Positions 36,938 to 46,224 are shown, counted from the stretch's first letter. The stretch: DNA of 61,350 bases from Gammaproteobacteria bacterium (GCA_009922685.1 RFVA01000009.1:1-61350), one strand, 5' to 3'. Made by a program: numbers and translations. Notes: generated by a model not told the origin, from the letters alone.

Positions 36938-38950
36938 ATGCCGTCGCGCCGAGAACTAGCGAACGCCATCCGCGCTCTGAGCATGGACGCTGTGCAGAAA
37001 GCGAATTCCGGTCACCCGGGAGCGCCAATGGGTATGGCCGACATTGCCGAGGTTTTGTGGAATGACTATATGCGCCACAACCCCGTCAATCCAAAATGGC
37101 CTGATCGCGACCGCTTTGTGCTGTCGAATGGCCATGGCTCAATGCTGATCTACTCATTGCTGCACCTGACCGGTTATGATTTATCGATTGAGGAACTCAA
37201 GCGTTTCCGCCAATTGCATTCCAAGACGCCGGGTCATCCCGAGTATGGTTATGCGCCTGGTGTTGAGACGACGACGGGTCCTCTTGGGCAAGGCATTACG
37301 AACGCTGTAGGCATGGCGGTTGCCGAGCGCACACTGGCTGGCCAGTTCAACCGTAAAGGCCATGAGATTGTTGACCACCACACCTATGTCTTCCTGGGTG
37401 ATGGCTGTCTGATGGAAGGGATTTCGCACGAAGCTTGTTCTCTCGCCGGCTCGATGAAGCTCGGTAAGCTGATTGCCTTCTACGATGACAATAATATCTC
37501 TATCGATGGCGAGGTTCGCGGTCATGGCGATACGCCAGGCTGGTTCCTTGATAATACCCCGATGCGTTTTGAAGCCTACGGATGGCATGTCATTCCGAAG
37601 GTCGATGGCCATGACCCTGCGGCGGTGAAGAAGGCGATCGAAGAAGCCCGTGCCGTGACGGACAAGCCATCGATCATCTGCTGTCAAACCATCATCGGCT
37701 TCGGTTCCCCCAACAAGCAGGGTAAGGAAGAATGCCATGGCGCAGCACTTGGCAATGATGAAATTGCACTGACCCGGGAAAATCTCGGCTGGAAGCATGC
37801 GCCTTTTGAGATTCCTCAAGACATCTATGAAGGTTGGGATGCGAAGGAAATCGGTGCCAAGGTCGAAAACGACTGGAATAACCGTTTCGAAAATTACCGC
37901 AGCGAATTCCCTGAACTTGCGGCTGAATTTGAACGTCGGATGGCGGGTGAACTGCCGCGCGATTGGGCTCAGAAATCTCAGGCATTCGTCAATCAGGTGA
38001 ATGAGAAGGGTGAAACGATTGCAAGCCGCAAGGCCTCTCAGAATACCCTCAACGGTTTTGGTCCCCTGCTGCCTGAATTGATGGGTGGCTCTGCAGACCT
38101 CGCGGGTTCCAACCTGACGCTTTGGTCTGGTTGCAAGGACGTCAGTGCGCAAGGCCATGATGGGAACTACATCCATTATGGTGTTCGTGAATTCGGCATG
38201 TCTGCCATCATGAATGGGATCACTGTCCATGGTGGCTTCAAGCCGTATGGTGCGACCTTCCTGATGTTCTCGGAATATGCGCGTAATGCGCTCAGAATGG
38301 CGGCCCTGATGAAGATCCCCGCGATCTTCGTCTATACCCATGACTCGATCGGTCTCGGTGAAGATGGCCCGACTCATCAGCCGGTAGAACAGACCGCGAC
38401 GCTCCGGATGATTCCGAACATGCAGGTCTGGCGTCCTTCAGATGCCGTTGAGTCAGCGGTGGCCTGGAAGGTCGCCATTGAGCGCCCAGATGGCCCAAGC
38501 ACGCTGATCTTCTCGCGTCAGAATCTGATGCATGTGAGCCGGACAGCGGATCAGATTGCAGCGATCGAGAAGGGTGGATATGTTCTTCGTGACTGCGACG
38601 GGGCGCCGGATGCGATCTTGATTGCCACGGGATCTGAAGTCGAACTGGCCATTAAGGCGCAGGAGGCTTTGGGCCAGAGCGGAAAGAAAGTACGGGTGGT
38701 GTCGATGCCTTCGACTAATGCCTTCGACGCACAGCCACAGGCCTATCGCGACAGCGTTCTGCCACCGGCCGTGAGCCGTCGGGTGGTGGTTGAAGCAGGC
38801 GTAACGGATGCTTGGTTCAAGTATGTTGGTTTCGGCGGCAAGGTGATTGGTCTTGACCGTTTCGGTGAGTCTGCGCCGGCTGGCGAACTCTTCAAGGAGT
38901 TTGGCTTCACGGTCGAAAATGTGGTCAAGACGGTCGAAGAACTGTTCTGA
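36938..38950 (+). CDS. tkt: Transketolase
   Basis: Transketolase moves two-carbon units between sugar phosphates with thiamine pyrophosphate; in the RuMP cycle it regenerates ribulose 5-phosphate. Motifs: [50 protein letters not shown], the TPP motif [19 protein letters not shown], and [19 protein letters not shown]. The ATG at 36938 follows AAGGAGAACATC. Length 670 residues is normal. Codon choice is biased toward well-translated codons compared with nearby genes, fitting high expression. fba follows by 73 bases. Confidence 0.97.
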   Translation: MPSRRELANAIRALSMDAVQKANSGHPGAPMGMADIAEVLWNDYMRHNPVNPKWPDRDRFVLSNGHGSMLIYSLLHLTGYDLSIEELKRFRQLHSKTPGHPEYGYAPGVETTTGPLGQGITNAVGMAVAERTLAGQFNRKGHEIVDHHTYVFLGDGCLMEGISHEACSLAGSMKLGKLIAFYDDNNISIDGEVRGHGDTPGWFLDNTPMRFEAYGWHVIPKVDGHDPAAVKKAIEEARAVTDKPSIICCQTIIGFGSPNKQGKEECHGAALGNDEIALTRENLGWKHAPFEIPQDIYEGWDAKEIGAKVENDWNNRFENYRSEFPELAAEFERRMAGELPRDWAQKSQAFVNQVNEKGETIASRKASQNTLNGFGPLLPELMGGSADLAGSNLTLWSGCKDVSAQGHDGNYIHYGVREFGMSAIMNGITVHGGFKPYGATFLMFSEYARNALRMAALMKIPAIFVYTHDSIGLGEDGPTHQPVEQTATLRMIPNMQVWRPSDAVESAVAWKVAIERPDGPSTLIFSRQNLMHVSRTADQIAAIEKGGYVLRDCDGAPDAILIATGSEVELAIKAQEALGQSGKKVRVVSMPSTNAFDAQPQAYRDSVLPPAVSRRVVVEAGVTDAWFKYVGFGGKVIGLDRFGESAPAGELFKEFGFTVENVVKTVEELF

Positions 38951-39023
38951 TCATCAGAAGGATTCCTTCGGGCTCCCCAGGGGCCCGAAGTTTTACTGAA
39001 ATATGCGTAATAGAGGATAAACA

Positions 39024-40055
39024 ATGGCGCTAATTTCCCTGAGGCAATTGCTGGATCACGCTGCAGAAAACAACTACGGTGTGCCTTCCTTTAATGTCAA
39101 CAATTTGGAGCAGATTCAGGCCATCCTTGAGGCTGCGAAGGAAACGGATAGTCCCGTGATCGTGCAGATCTCGGCAGGTGCCCGAAAATATGCGGGTGAG
39201 CCGTTCCTGCGCCATCTCATGTATGCGGCGCTTGAAATGTACCCCGAGATTCCCATCTGTGTGCATCAGGATCATGGTGCCTCACCGGCCGTTTGCTTCC
39301 GCTCCATTCAGAGTGGATTCAGTTCCGTGATGATGGATGGTTCCTTGCAAGAAGATGCAAAGACGCCCGCTTCCTACGAATACAATGTCGAAGTCACGAG
39401 CCGTGTTGCCGAACTGGCCCATGCTTGTGGCGTTTCGGTTGAAGGTGAGCTCGGCTGTCTTGGTTCCCTTGAAGGGGGCAGCAGCATGGATCATTCACAG
39501 CTGCTGACGGATCCTGAGGAAGCTGCAGACTTTGTCAAGAAAACCAAGGTGGATGCACTGGCGATTGCTATCGGCACCTCTCATGGCGCTTACAAGTTTA
39601 CCCGCCCACCCACGGGTGACATTCTGGCGATTGATCGTGTTAAGGCCATCCATGCTCGGATCCCGAGTACCCACCTGGTAATGCATGGCTCTTCTTCGGT
39701 CCCACAGGACTGGCTGAAGATCATTAATGAATACGGTGGTGATATGGGTGAAACCTACGGTGTTCCAGTTGAGGAAATCGTAGAAGGCATCAAGCACGGT
39801 GTTCGGAAGGTCAATATCGATACCGATCTTCGGATGGCGTCGACCGGCGCAATGAGGAAGTTTTTTGCTGAAAACAAGAAGGAGTTTGACCCTCGTAAAT
39901 TCCTCGCTGCAGCCACCAAGGGAATGAAGCAGATCTGTAAAGATCGCTACGAAGCCTTTGGTACGGCGGGTAATGCGGCAAAGATCAGGCCAATGAGCCT
40001 TGCTCAGATGACGGATCTCTATGCGGCAGGCAAGCTGGATCCTATCATCAAGTAG
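39024..40055 (+). CDS. fba: Class II fructose-bisphosphate aldolase, Calvin-cycle subtype
   Basis: This zinc-dependent aldolase interconverts fructose 1,6-bisphosphate with dihydroxyacetone phosphate and glyceraldehyde 3-phosphate. Zinc and catalytic motifs: [67 protein letters not shown] and [13 protein letters not shown]. Length (343 residues) and sequence fit the CbbA-like subgroup found with transketolase in autotrophs and methylotrophs. A strong terminator follows. It cleaves RuMP-cycle fructose bisphosphate for biosynthesis. Confidence 0.96.
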   Translation: MALISLRQLLDHAAENNYGVPSFNVNNLEQIQAILEAAKETDSPVIVQISAGARKYAGEPFLRHLMYAALEMYPEIPICVHQDHGASPAVCFRSIQSGFSSVMMDGSLQEDAKTPASYEYNVEVTSRVAELAHACGVSVEGELGCLGSLEGGSSMDHSQLLTDPEEAADFVKKTKVDALAIAIGTSHGAYKFTRPPTGDILAIDRVKAIHARIPSTHLVMHGSSSVPQDWLKIINEYGGDMGETYGVPVEEIVEGIKHGVRKVNIDTDLRMASTGAMRKFFAENKKEFDPRKFLAAATKGMKQICKDRYEAFGTAGNAAKIRPMSLAQMTDLYAAGKLDPIIK

Positions 40056-40074
40056 GATCATCGTTTGATGGATG

Positions 40075-40108
40075 AAAAAGCGGGGTCATCAACCACCCCG
40101 CTTTTTTT
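40075..40108 (+). terminator. Rho-independent terminator after fba
   Basis: Perfect 8-bp stem AAGCGGGG / CCCCGCTT (40078-40085 and 40096-40103) with a 10-base loop, followed by a run of T to 40108. It lies 20 bases after the fba stop. Confidence 0.9.
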
Positions 40109-40146
40109 ATGACTGCGATGCCCGATGGATTTTCCCGTGAGAACAT

Positions 40147-40175
40147 AAAAAAACCGGCCATTAAGGCCGGTTTTT
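40147..40175 (-). terminator. Terminator after hxlB, possibly bidirectional
   Basis: Stem AAACCGGCC / GGCCGGTTT (40151-40159 and 40065+100 region, 40165-40173) with a 5-base loop. Runs of A on one side and T on the other allow termination in both directions; on the minus strand a seven-T tract follows. It lies just beyond the hxlB stop. Confidence 0.88.
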
Positions 40176-40198
40176 AATCGAGACGCAAATCAGAACGC

Positions 40199-40735
40199 TT
40201 ATTCGAGATTTGCGTGACGAGCCCGCATCTCCTCTTCCGCGATCCCCTTCTCATGAATGATGTGGGAGACGGTTGCTTCTAGGAAGACCAGGGTCGATAG
40301 TTCAAACACGGTACCCATGGGCATGCCGACCACCTTACCGTAAAGGTCTGGCTGACCGATAGGAATAACCGTATCGGACATGTCTCCAAGGGTGGAGCTG
40401 GTTCTTGAAGAAATCAGCACCAGTTTGCCGCCTAATTCCTTGGCGCGTTTTGCGAACGCAATCATGGTCTCCGTTTCGCCAGATCCTGAAATGACGATCA
40501 AAAGATCCCCTTTACTCAGGCTTGGCGTCACGATTTCACCGACCACAAACACGTTATAACCACCATGCATTAGACGCATTGCAAAGAATCTTGCAACCAA
40601 CGCCGAGCGACCGGCGCCCGCAATAAAGATGCGGGTCGCCTGGTCTACCATGGCGGTCAACTGCTGATCATAGTTTTGGTCGGTAGCATCAAGGATGCTT
40701 CCGATCTTCTCTATGATGAGTCGACGATGAGCCAT
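40199..40735 (-). CDS. hxlB: 6-phospho-3-hexuloisomerase (RuMP pathway)
   Basis: The enzyme isomerises hexulose 6-phosphate, formed by HxlA, to fructose 6-phosphate. It is a SIS-domain protein: IFIAGAGRSALVARFFAMRL, VISGSGETETMI, LISSRTSSTLGDMSD and the C-terminal EKGIAEEEMRARHANLE. Length 178 residues is typical of stand-alone PHI. It follows hxlA with a one-base gap and no strong ribosome site, suggesting coupled translation. The separate, adjacent hxlA-hxlB layout matches methylotrophic bacteria rather than the fused forms known elsewhere. Confidence 0.95.
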   Translation of the reverse strand: MAHRRLIIEKIGSILDATDQNYDQQLTAMVDQATRIFIAGAGRSALVARFFAMRLMHGGYNVFVVGEIVTPSLSKGDLLIVISGSGETETMIAFAKRAKELGGKLVLISSRTSSTLGDMSDTVIPIGQPDLYGKVVGMPMGTVFELSTLVFLEATVSHIIHEKGIAEEEMRARHANLE

Positions 40736-40736
40736 C

Positions 40737-41378
40737 TTATGCCGCCTCGATCAGTTCGCGGATTTCACGAGCAGAGTCTGCTGGTGATGGTGCGCCGTAG
40801 ATGGCAGCACCGACAACGACGATGCCTGCACCTGAACGTGCAACTTGCTGTGCGGTAGCCTGCTTGATGCCGCCTGCAACCGAGATGCGAACAGGCAAGC
40901 CAAGGCGTGCGACCAACTGCAGGTCAGCAAATGGCGTCTGGCCAGCGGCCTGAGCGTCGAGACCGGTGTGAACACCAATGATCTGAGCGCCGAGCTTAGC
41001 GGACTCACGGGCAATACCCGCCTTGTCAGGCACGTTGATCAAGTCTACTTGCACTTCCGCGTTGTACTTGTTGGCGGCCTTGATGACACCAGCAATGGTT
41101 GGCAAGCCAGAAACACCCAGAACGGTACAGATATCGGCACCCGCTTCATAGAAAGGGGACGCTTCGTATTCACCGGCATCCATGGTCTTAAGGTCAACCA
41201 GAAGGAGCTTGTTCGGGAACTTCTTCTTGAGCTCACGGACCAGGGGCAGACCGTTGGCTTTGATGTTTGGGGTGCCGATCTCAAGGATATCGACATAGGG
41301 CGCCGCCAGAGTAGCGAGCTTGAAGGTGGTGGCGTTGTCTAGGGAGTCCAGAGCCAACTGAATTAAAGGTCTTGCCAT
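40737..41378 (-). CDS. hxlA: 3-hexulose-6-phosphate synthase (RuMP pathway)
   Basis: The enzyme condenses formaldehyde with ribulose 5-phosphate, the entry step of RuMP assimilation. It belongs to the OMP decarboxylase-like barrel family: QLALDSLDNATTFKLA, VDILEIGTPNIKANGLP, LLVDLKTMDAGEYEA with the catalytic Asp-Lys-Asp cluster, VHTGLDAQAAGQTPF and ISVAGGIKQATAQQV. Length 213 residues. A GGAGAGATAAC ribosome site precedes the ATG, and a strong promoter lies about 75 bases upstream. Codon bias suggests high expression. Confidence 0.96.
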   Translation of the reverse strand: MARPLIQLALDSLDNATTFKLATLAAPYVDILEIGTPNIKANGLPLVRELKKKFPNKLLLVDLKTMDAGEYEASPFYEAGADICTVLGVSGLPTIAGVIKAANKYNAEVQVDLINVPDKAGIARESAKLGAQIIGVHTGLDAQAAGQTPFADLQLVARLGLPVRISVAGGIKQATAQQVARSGAGIVVVGAAIYGAPSPADSAREIRELIEAA

Positions 41379-41450
41379 GTTATCTCTCCGATTGTTTATG
41401 GTTAATTAATAGCTCGGGTGCGATGCATTTTAGAAACGCACTGTTCCCGA

Positions 41451-41479
41451 ATTTAAGGCAGAAGCCTGAATGCTGTCAA
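41451..41479 (-). promoter_or_regulatory. Strong candidate promoter for hxlA-hxlB
   Basis: On the minus strand, a consensus -35 TTGACA (41479-41474), a 17-base spacer and TTAAAT (41456-41451) precede hxlA by about 70 bases. The consensus -35 fits strong expression of the RuMP enzymes. Confidence 0.7.
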
Positions 41480-41538
41480 CACACGTTTTTTTTTGTTTGA
41501 TCACGAAGACCTGATCGGCTCTATGATCCTTCCTCGGA

Positions 41539-41596
41539 GGGGCGCCCTCAAAGCGCCCCCGGTCGCGTGAAGTTTTAGTTTTTAAGGCTAAAACTT
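41539..41596. terminator. Two hairpins between the TGVxKY-repeat gene and hxlA
   Basis: GGGGCGC / GCGCCCC (41539-41545, 41553-41559) and AAGTTTTAG / CTAAAACTT (41570-41578, 41588-41596) form perfect stems just downstream of the repeat-protein gene stop. Neither is followed by a clear T tract on the minus strand, so a terminator is plausible but not certain; they may protect the transcript end. Confidence 0.45.
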
Positions 41597-41613
41597 TTGC
41601 GGGGTGAGGCTTC

Positions 41614-42321
41614 TTAAGCCGCCAGGCCCTGAGTCTTCAGGTACTTGGCAACGCCGGTTTCAGCAGCGGCTGCAGGTTGAGCTGCACCCGCCATGGCGCT
41701 GACATACTTTTCGACCCCTGTTGCACCCTTGGCCACTTGTGGGGCCGCCGCCGCTCCCGGCTTGACTTCGGTTGCGGGCAGTGAGCTGATGTACTTAGCA
41801 ACGCCGGTTTTGGCCTGGGGCGCACTCTCGGGCATTGCGCTGACGTAACGCTGAACGCCGGTCTCAAGCTTGGCTGGGGCATCTGACAGGTTGTTGACAT
41901 AGTTCTGGACGCCAGATGCTCCGTTGTTGCTGACAGCAGGAGCTGGGGCAAATCCACCACTGGCTTCCGGCGCGGCCGTCGTGCCTTTCTTGCGGGTTAA
42001 AAGGAAAGCACCTGCGGCAACGGCAACACCGAGAAGAATGAAGGGAAGATTGGAGGATTCTTCCTGCTTCGGTGCGGCACTGGCCTGATAGGAGGGGCTT
42101 GCGCTGCTGGACGAGGTGCCACTCGATGACCTGTTGCTGCTGGAAGACGTCGTCGAGGTGCTGGTCGAGCTGGCGTTCGCATGCTTGGCAATCAGGTCAG
42201 CATCTTGCTTGATGATTTCTGGCTGGAAGTCGGCCGCTGGGTATTGGGATTCAGCGCTCGCCAGAGGACTGGCGATCATCAGTGCTACGAGGACAGTTTT
42301 TGTTAGATTTTGGACTTTCAC
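41614..42321 (-). CDS. Unrecognised membrane protein with five TGVxKY repeats
   Basis: The 235-residue product has a signal peptide (LVALMIASPLASA), a serine/threonine-rich spacer (residues 51-76), one membrane helix (92-109, PFILLGVAVAAGAFLLT) followed by RKK, and a low-complexity Ala/Pro-rich tail. The tail carries a repeated motif: SGVQNY (136), TGVQRY (154), TGVAKY (172), TGVEKY (201) and TGVAKY (222). With a cleaved signal and the positive-inside rule, the tail would be cytoplasmic. Regular spacing suggests a multivalent binding tail, perhaps a scaffold. No known family was recognised. It lies upstream of hxlA, same strand, separated by 235 bases and hairpins. Confidence 0.75.
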   Translation of the reverse strand: MKVQNLTKTVLVALMIASPLASAESQYPAADFQPEIIKQDADLIAKHANASSTSTSTTSSSSNRSSSGTSSSSASPSYQASAAPKQEESSNLPFILLGVAVAAGAFLLTRKKGTTAAPEASGGFAPAPAVSNNGASGVQNYVNNLSDAPAKLETGVQRYVSAMPESAPQAKTGVAKYISSLPATEVKPGAAAAPQVAKGATGVEKYVSAMAGAAQPAAAAETGVAKYLKTQGLAA

Positions 42322-42683
42322 GGCTTTCCCCTCTCAGATGTTTGAAGTAATTGTGGCCCCACGAGGGCGGGCAGCGGGTTATCCCCTACTCGGTAGTATA
42401 AGGTGGCCGCCTACCAAATGGAATTGGAATCCGCATCCCCCATGTGAGCGGTCGACATCGTGTTCACATGGTGTGAGCTCCCACGACGCTGATTGGACGG
42501 TGGGCTCGGCATGGGTTCGCTTTTTTCCAGGGACTTGGCGACTCGAAGGGATGTTGGCACCCGCAATCGACGGCCCCAAGGCCCCTCGGTGTGGTCATTT
42601 CAACCACCGGCGTATTATACGGAGAAACGGCGCTGATAAATACCAACCTGGCGCTTAAGCAGCCGATGGTTTCTCTTGGGCGT
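42322..42683. other. Gene-free stretch of 362 bases upstream of the repeat-protein gene
   Basis: Apart from the inverted repeat at 42440-42471, I see no convincing gene here. Short frames on both strands lack family resemblance and ribosome sites. A TATAAT on the minus strand (42619-42614) has no well-spaced -35 partner. No tRNA-like fold was found. It probably holds the promoter of the repeat-protein gene and the 3' end of the HAD gene transcript. Confidence 0.5.
42440..42471. repeat. Inverted repeat with 8-bp perfect arms
   Basis: CCATGTGA (42440-42447) and TCACATGG (42464-42471) are separated by 16 bases, about 120 bases upstream of the TGVxKY-repeat gene start. The geometry could be a regulator binding site or a hairpin; there is no T tract for termination. 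Confidence 0.45.
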
Positions 42684-43319
42684 TCAGCACAGCAGAGAGG
42701 CCAGATCATCCATGTGGTGGAAAATGGTCGTCGTCCCAAGCCTTAGGCGGGTGCCATCGCCTCTGGGAGCGTAGCCGAAGGCCGTCATGCCCGCCCGAAG
42801 CGCCGCCTCAACCCCCAGGGGACTATCTTCAATGACCGCGCAGTGGGCGGGATCAATCCCCAGGCGCTCCGCTGCAAACAAGAAAAGACCAGGTTCTGGT
42901 TTCCAGCTATCACATTCGTAGGCACTAAAAATCCGGTCTTCAAAGTAATCAAGGAGTCCGGTCACACCAAGGCTGACTTGCATCTTTTCATGAGGGCCGT
43001 TGGAGGCGACACAGATGGGCACCTTGAGGGTCTTTAGGAGCTCATGAACCCCGTCCATCGCGTTGAGTCGAGTCTTGAAGGCTTCTGCCATCTGGGCTCG
43101 TAATGTGTGGAGGTAATCTTTAGGAAGAGGGTGGCCCAGCCGCGCTTGGATGATCCCGAGGGTGTCGGTCATCTTGCGTCCGGTGAAGGCTTCAAGGGCT
43201 TCTTCGAGGGAGAGATCGAGACCTAAATCCCTGACGCTTTCAACGATGACTTGGTTGCCGACTCGCTCGCTGTCTACCAGCGTGCCGTCGCAGTCAAAGA
43301 TGAGGGCTTTAAAACGCAT
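42684..43319 (-). CDS. HAD-superfamily phosphatase (beta-phosphoglucomutase-like group)
   Basis: This HAD hydrolase has all four motifs: the nucleophile FDCDGTLVDSE, VASNG, the lysine in CDSWKPEPGLF and the acidic VIEDSPLGVEAA. The cap (residues about 18-85) is helical, as in the phosphoglycolate phosphatase/CbbY/YieH group. The ATG at 43319 starts MRFKALIFDCDG; an upstream TTG at 43337 is less likely. The substrate cannot be told from sequence. It lies downstream of uvrD on the same strand, with a 27-base gap. Confidence 0.85.
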   Translation of the reverse strand: MRFKALIFDCDGTLVDSERVGNQVIVESVRDLGLDLSLEEALEAFTGRKMTDTLGIIQARLGHPLPKDYLHTLRAQMAEAFKTRLNAMDGVHELLKTLKVPICVASNGPHEKMQVSLGVTGLLDYFEDRIFSAYECDSWKPEPGLFLFAAERLGIDPAHCAVIEDSPLGVEAALRAGMTAFGYAPRGDGTRLRLGTTTIFHHMDDLASLLC

Positions 43320-43346
43320 GGGGAGAGGATCAACCAATATCAGGGC

Positions 43347-45512
43347 TTAAAGAGCCTCAAGGCGGGCCACATGGACCATCAGCCACTTGACGCCACTGTC
43401 GGAGAAATTGACTTGGACCCGCGCTTGGGAACCCTCACCTTCAGATTGGAGAATGATGCCCTCACCAAACTTGCCATGGCTGACACGCTGACCAATTCGA
43501 AGTCCCCTTTCCCCTGAATTTTGCCCAAAAGCAGTCTGTTGTTGGAAGCGCTGAGATGGGGCGGGTGTTCTTGCCCTTATTTCCTGCAGATGCTCTGATG
43601 GAATTTCTCGAATGAAGCGCGAGGGTCTTGGGTAGGTTTCCTTACCATAGAGGCGCCGTGACTCTGCAAAGCTTATCACCAGTCGTTGTCTGGCCCGCGT
43701 GATCCCGACGTAACAGAGGCGTCGTTCTTCTTCAAGGCGGGCATGGTCCTCCATCGATTGGAGGCTCGGGAAAAGGCCTTCCTCCAGACCGACGAGGAAA
43801 ACCAAATCAAATTCAAGCCCCTTGGCCGCATGGAGGGTCATCAGCTGAGCACAGTCGGTCGAGGGTTCCGACTGATTTTCACCCGATTCGAGCGCCGCAT
43901 GGGAGAGAAACTGGTCCATGAGCGGGATATCAGGATCAAGCGTCGGCTCTAGTTCGAACTGGCGGGCTGCGGTGATCAGCTCTTCTAGGTTTTCGACCCG
44001 TTGCTCGGCCTGTTCTCCTTTTTCCTTTTTGTAATGGCTGAGGAGGCCGGTGTGTTGGATTACCTCGCCCGTTCGCGCCGCAAGCCCCAGCTGCTCCGTG
44101 CTGTCTTGAAGCGCCTCTATCATGGCTCTGAATTGGATGAGCGGGTTCTTCGCTCTGGCGCTGAGCTCCTGTGATTCGATAAGCGTCAGCATGGCCTGCC
44201 AAAGGGCGATGTCCTCCTTGCGGGCGATCTGTCTCAGGGTGTCGATCATTTTGGCGCCAATCCCGCGTGCCGGCGTATTGATAACGCGCTCGAATGACGC
44301 ATCATCCTTAGGATTGGTGAGGAGTCTTAGATAGGCGAGGGCATCTTTGATTTCCTGGCGCTCGAAGAATCTGAGGCCGCCGTAGACCCGATAAGGGATG
44401 CCCATGGCCATGAGCTTCTCTTCAAATTGTCGAGACTGTGCGTTAGATCGATAGAGGATGGCGGCATCACGGCGGGCGTGCCCCTCTGAAGCCCAACTTT
44501 TCAAACGATTGGCGACAAAATAGGCTTCATCGACTTCATTGAAGGCCGCATAGAGTGAAATGGGCTCACCATGGCCATCCTCGGTCCAAAGATTCTTGCC
44601 GAGTCGGTCATTGTTATGGGTGATCAGCGCATTAGCGGCGGCCAGAATATGACCTGTCGAACGGTAATTTTGCTCGAGTCTCACCAGTTTGTTGTGCGGA
44701 TAGTCGGTTTGAAAATGCTGAAGATTTTCAACCAGGGCTCCGCGCCAACTGTAAATCGATTGATCATCATCGCCCACGGCAAAAAGGTTGTCTCGAGGTT
44801 GGGTGAGGAGCCGCAACCAAGCGTACTGAATTTTGTTGGTGTCCTGAAATTCATCCACCAAAACATGCTCAAACTTCCGCTGATAGAAGTCGAGCAAGGC
44901 GGGGTCGTCTCTTAGGAGTTCAAGGGCTCTTAGAAGAAGTTCTGCGAAATCGACCAGGCCGGAGCGGTCGCAGAGCTCTTCGTAGCTCCGATAGACCCGC
45001 TGCATCTGTCGTTCAAAGGGATCCGTTGCTTGAGGCAAGTGGCGCGCTCTTCGTCCTTCGTCCTTGAGTCCATTGATGTACCAGAGAATTTGCTTGGGTG
45101 GCCAGCGTGACTCGTCGATCTCAAGGCTTTTCAGGAGCCGCTTGATGACGCGCAATTGGTCATCGGAATCGAGGATTTGGAATCCAGGGGGCAGTTTGGC
45201 TTCGTGAGCATGGCGCCTAAGCAGGCGATGGGCCAGTCCATGAAAGGTGCCAATCCAAAGATCACGGGTCGAAAGGTTGAGTAGATGCTCGATCCGAAAC
45301 CGCATTTCCTGCGCGGCCTTGTTGGTAAAAGTGACCGCCAGAATCCGCTGGGGGGACACATCGATCGCGCTGATCAGCCAGGCGATTCGATGGACCAAGA
45401 CCCGAGTCTTGCCGCTTCCGGCTCCGGCAAGCACCAAAACCGTCGGGGTTTCAGAGCAGACCGCCTCGCGCTGAGGGTCGTTTAAAGGTGCGATGATCGC
45501 GGTGATATCCAT
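43347..45512 (-). CDS. uvrD: UvrD, DNA helicase II
   Basis: This superfamily I 3'-5' helicase acts in nucleotide excision and mismatch repair. Helicase motifs in order: VLAGAGSGKTRVLVHRI (Walker A), AVTFTNKAAQEMR, LVDEFQDTNKIQYAWL, VGDDDQSIYSWRGA, LEQNYRSTGHILAA, MTLHAAKGLEFDLVFL and LCYVGITRARQRLVI. Length 721 residues matches UvrD. The C-terminal Tudor-like domain ends with IGQRVSHGKFGEGIIL, which binds partners such as RNA polymerase in UvrD/PcrA. Confidence 0.96.
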   Translation of the reverse strand: MDITAIIAPLNDPQREAVCSETPTVLVLAGAGSGKTRVLVHRIAWLISAIDVSPQRILAVTFTNKAAQEMRFRIEHLLNLSTRDLWIGTFHGLAHRLLRRHAHEAKLPPGFQILDSDDQLRVIKRLLKSLEIDESRWPPKQILWYINGLKDEGRRARHLPQATDPFERQMQRVYRSYEELCDRSGLVDFAELLLRALELLRDDPALLDFYQRKFEHVLVDEFQDTNKIQYAWLRLLTQPRDNLFAVGDDDQSIYSWRGALVENLQHFQTDYPHNKLVRLEQNYRSTGHILAAANALITHNNDRLGKNLWTEDGHGEPISLYAAFNEVDEAYFVANRLKSWASEGHARRDAAILYRSNAQSRQFEEKLMAMGIPYRVYGGLRFFERQEIKDALAYLRLLTNPKDDASFERVINTPARGIGAKMIDTLRQIARKEDIALWQAMLTLIESQELSARAKNPLIQFRAMIEALQDSTEQLGLAARTGEVIQHTGLLSHYKKEKGEQAEQRVENLEELITAARQFELEPTLDPDIPLMDQFLSHAALESGENQSEPSTDCAQLMTLHAAKGLEFDLVFLVGLEEGLFPSLQSMEDHARLEEERRLCYVGITRARQRLVISFAESRRLYGKETYPRPSRFIREIPSEHLQEIRARTPAPSQRFQQQTAFGQNSGERGLRIGQRVSHGKFGEGIILQSEGEGSQARVQVNFSDSGVKWLMVHVARLEAL

Positions 45513-45687
45513 CGCCTTATTCTAACTGAAGGTCGTCATCCCATAGTTTTGATATCATGACCGGGCTAGTCATCTGCCTGCCCGGCTGCTTCAGCCCTCG
45601 ACAGGCGGCAACGTGGCCCCCTTTATTAAGCGCTTCGATCAGAGAATCGAATCAGTCCACCCAATCTACAGTGAGGAGCTGGGTCCC

Positions 45688-45936
45688 ATGAGCTTTGATT
45701 TCAATCGCGCCTTGAAGCGCGAATTCAACGTCGGCAGCAAAGAACAGAAGACGCGCTATGGCGTTGGTTTGGCCCTGTTGCTGGTGTCCGTATTTCTTGC
45801 CAATATCCTCATGCTATTGGTGGGTATCATGCTGGTAGCAACGGCCAAAATGCAGTGGTGCCCAGTTTACTCTGGCCTCAGTAAAAGCTCCGTTGAGGCC
45901 GGTGACCAGCCGCCGACCCCTGCCGCCCCACACTGA
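45688..45936 (+). CDS. DUF2892-type small inner membrane protein
   Basis: From the ATG at 45688 the product has 82 residues. The sequence EFNVGSKEQKTRYGVGLALL followed by a double hydrophobic hairpin (LLLVSVFLANILMLLVGIML) and the ending CPVYSGL matches the YgaP C-terminal/DUF2892 family of two-helix inner membrane proteins. Function is unknown. A GAGGAG ribosome site lies 10 bases before the start; the frame also opens upstream at 45613. It precedes the long region upstream of mraZ. Confidence 0.75.
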   Translation: MSFDFNRALKREFNVGSKEQKTRYGVGLALLLVSVFLANILMLLVGIMLVATAKMQWCPVYSGLSKSSVEAGDQPPTPAAPH

Positions 45937-46206
45937 GCGTCACCAAGGTCACCGGGCTTCCTCTGGGGGCCCGTGACCTCTCGGGCCCTCTCAGGGCTCA
46001 CCCTCTCCATGATCCTTTAAGGCTCCTGATGGGTCCCGTCTGGTCCATTTTTTGGGGTCGCCGCTCCCTTTTTCTCCTGCCTTTCTAAGCTTTTCTCCCG
46101 CTGGCCGTCTCATCTTCGAGCGTCTTGCTCATTCTCTTTTTTCCAACAAAGGGGTTTCAGTGTCGCCGGGAGGCCTTTTACCGCCGGTGTTACGTCGCGC
46201 TCAAAA

Positions 46207-46224
46207 AATCATAACCATATGATT
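46207..46224. repeat. AT-rich palindrome upstream of the mraZ promoter
   Basis: AATCATA (46207-46213), four bases, then TATGATT (46218-46224). It lies about 55 bases upstream of the -35 box, where an activator or an UP-element-like AT tract could act. Confidence 0.4.

Noticed and set aside
37181-38377. A 398-codon open frame antisense to tkt
   Set aside because: It lies fully inside the transketolase gene, has no family resemblance or ribosome site, and follows from the GC-biased codon use of tkt on the other strand.
41539-41559. Strong rho-independent terminator
   Set aside because: The stem is good, but no T tract follows on the minus strand, so I list it only as a weak terminator candidate.
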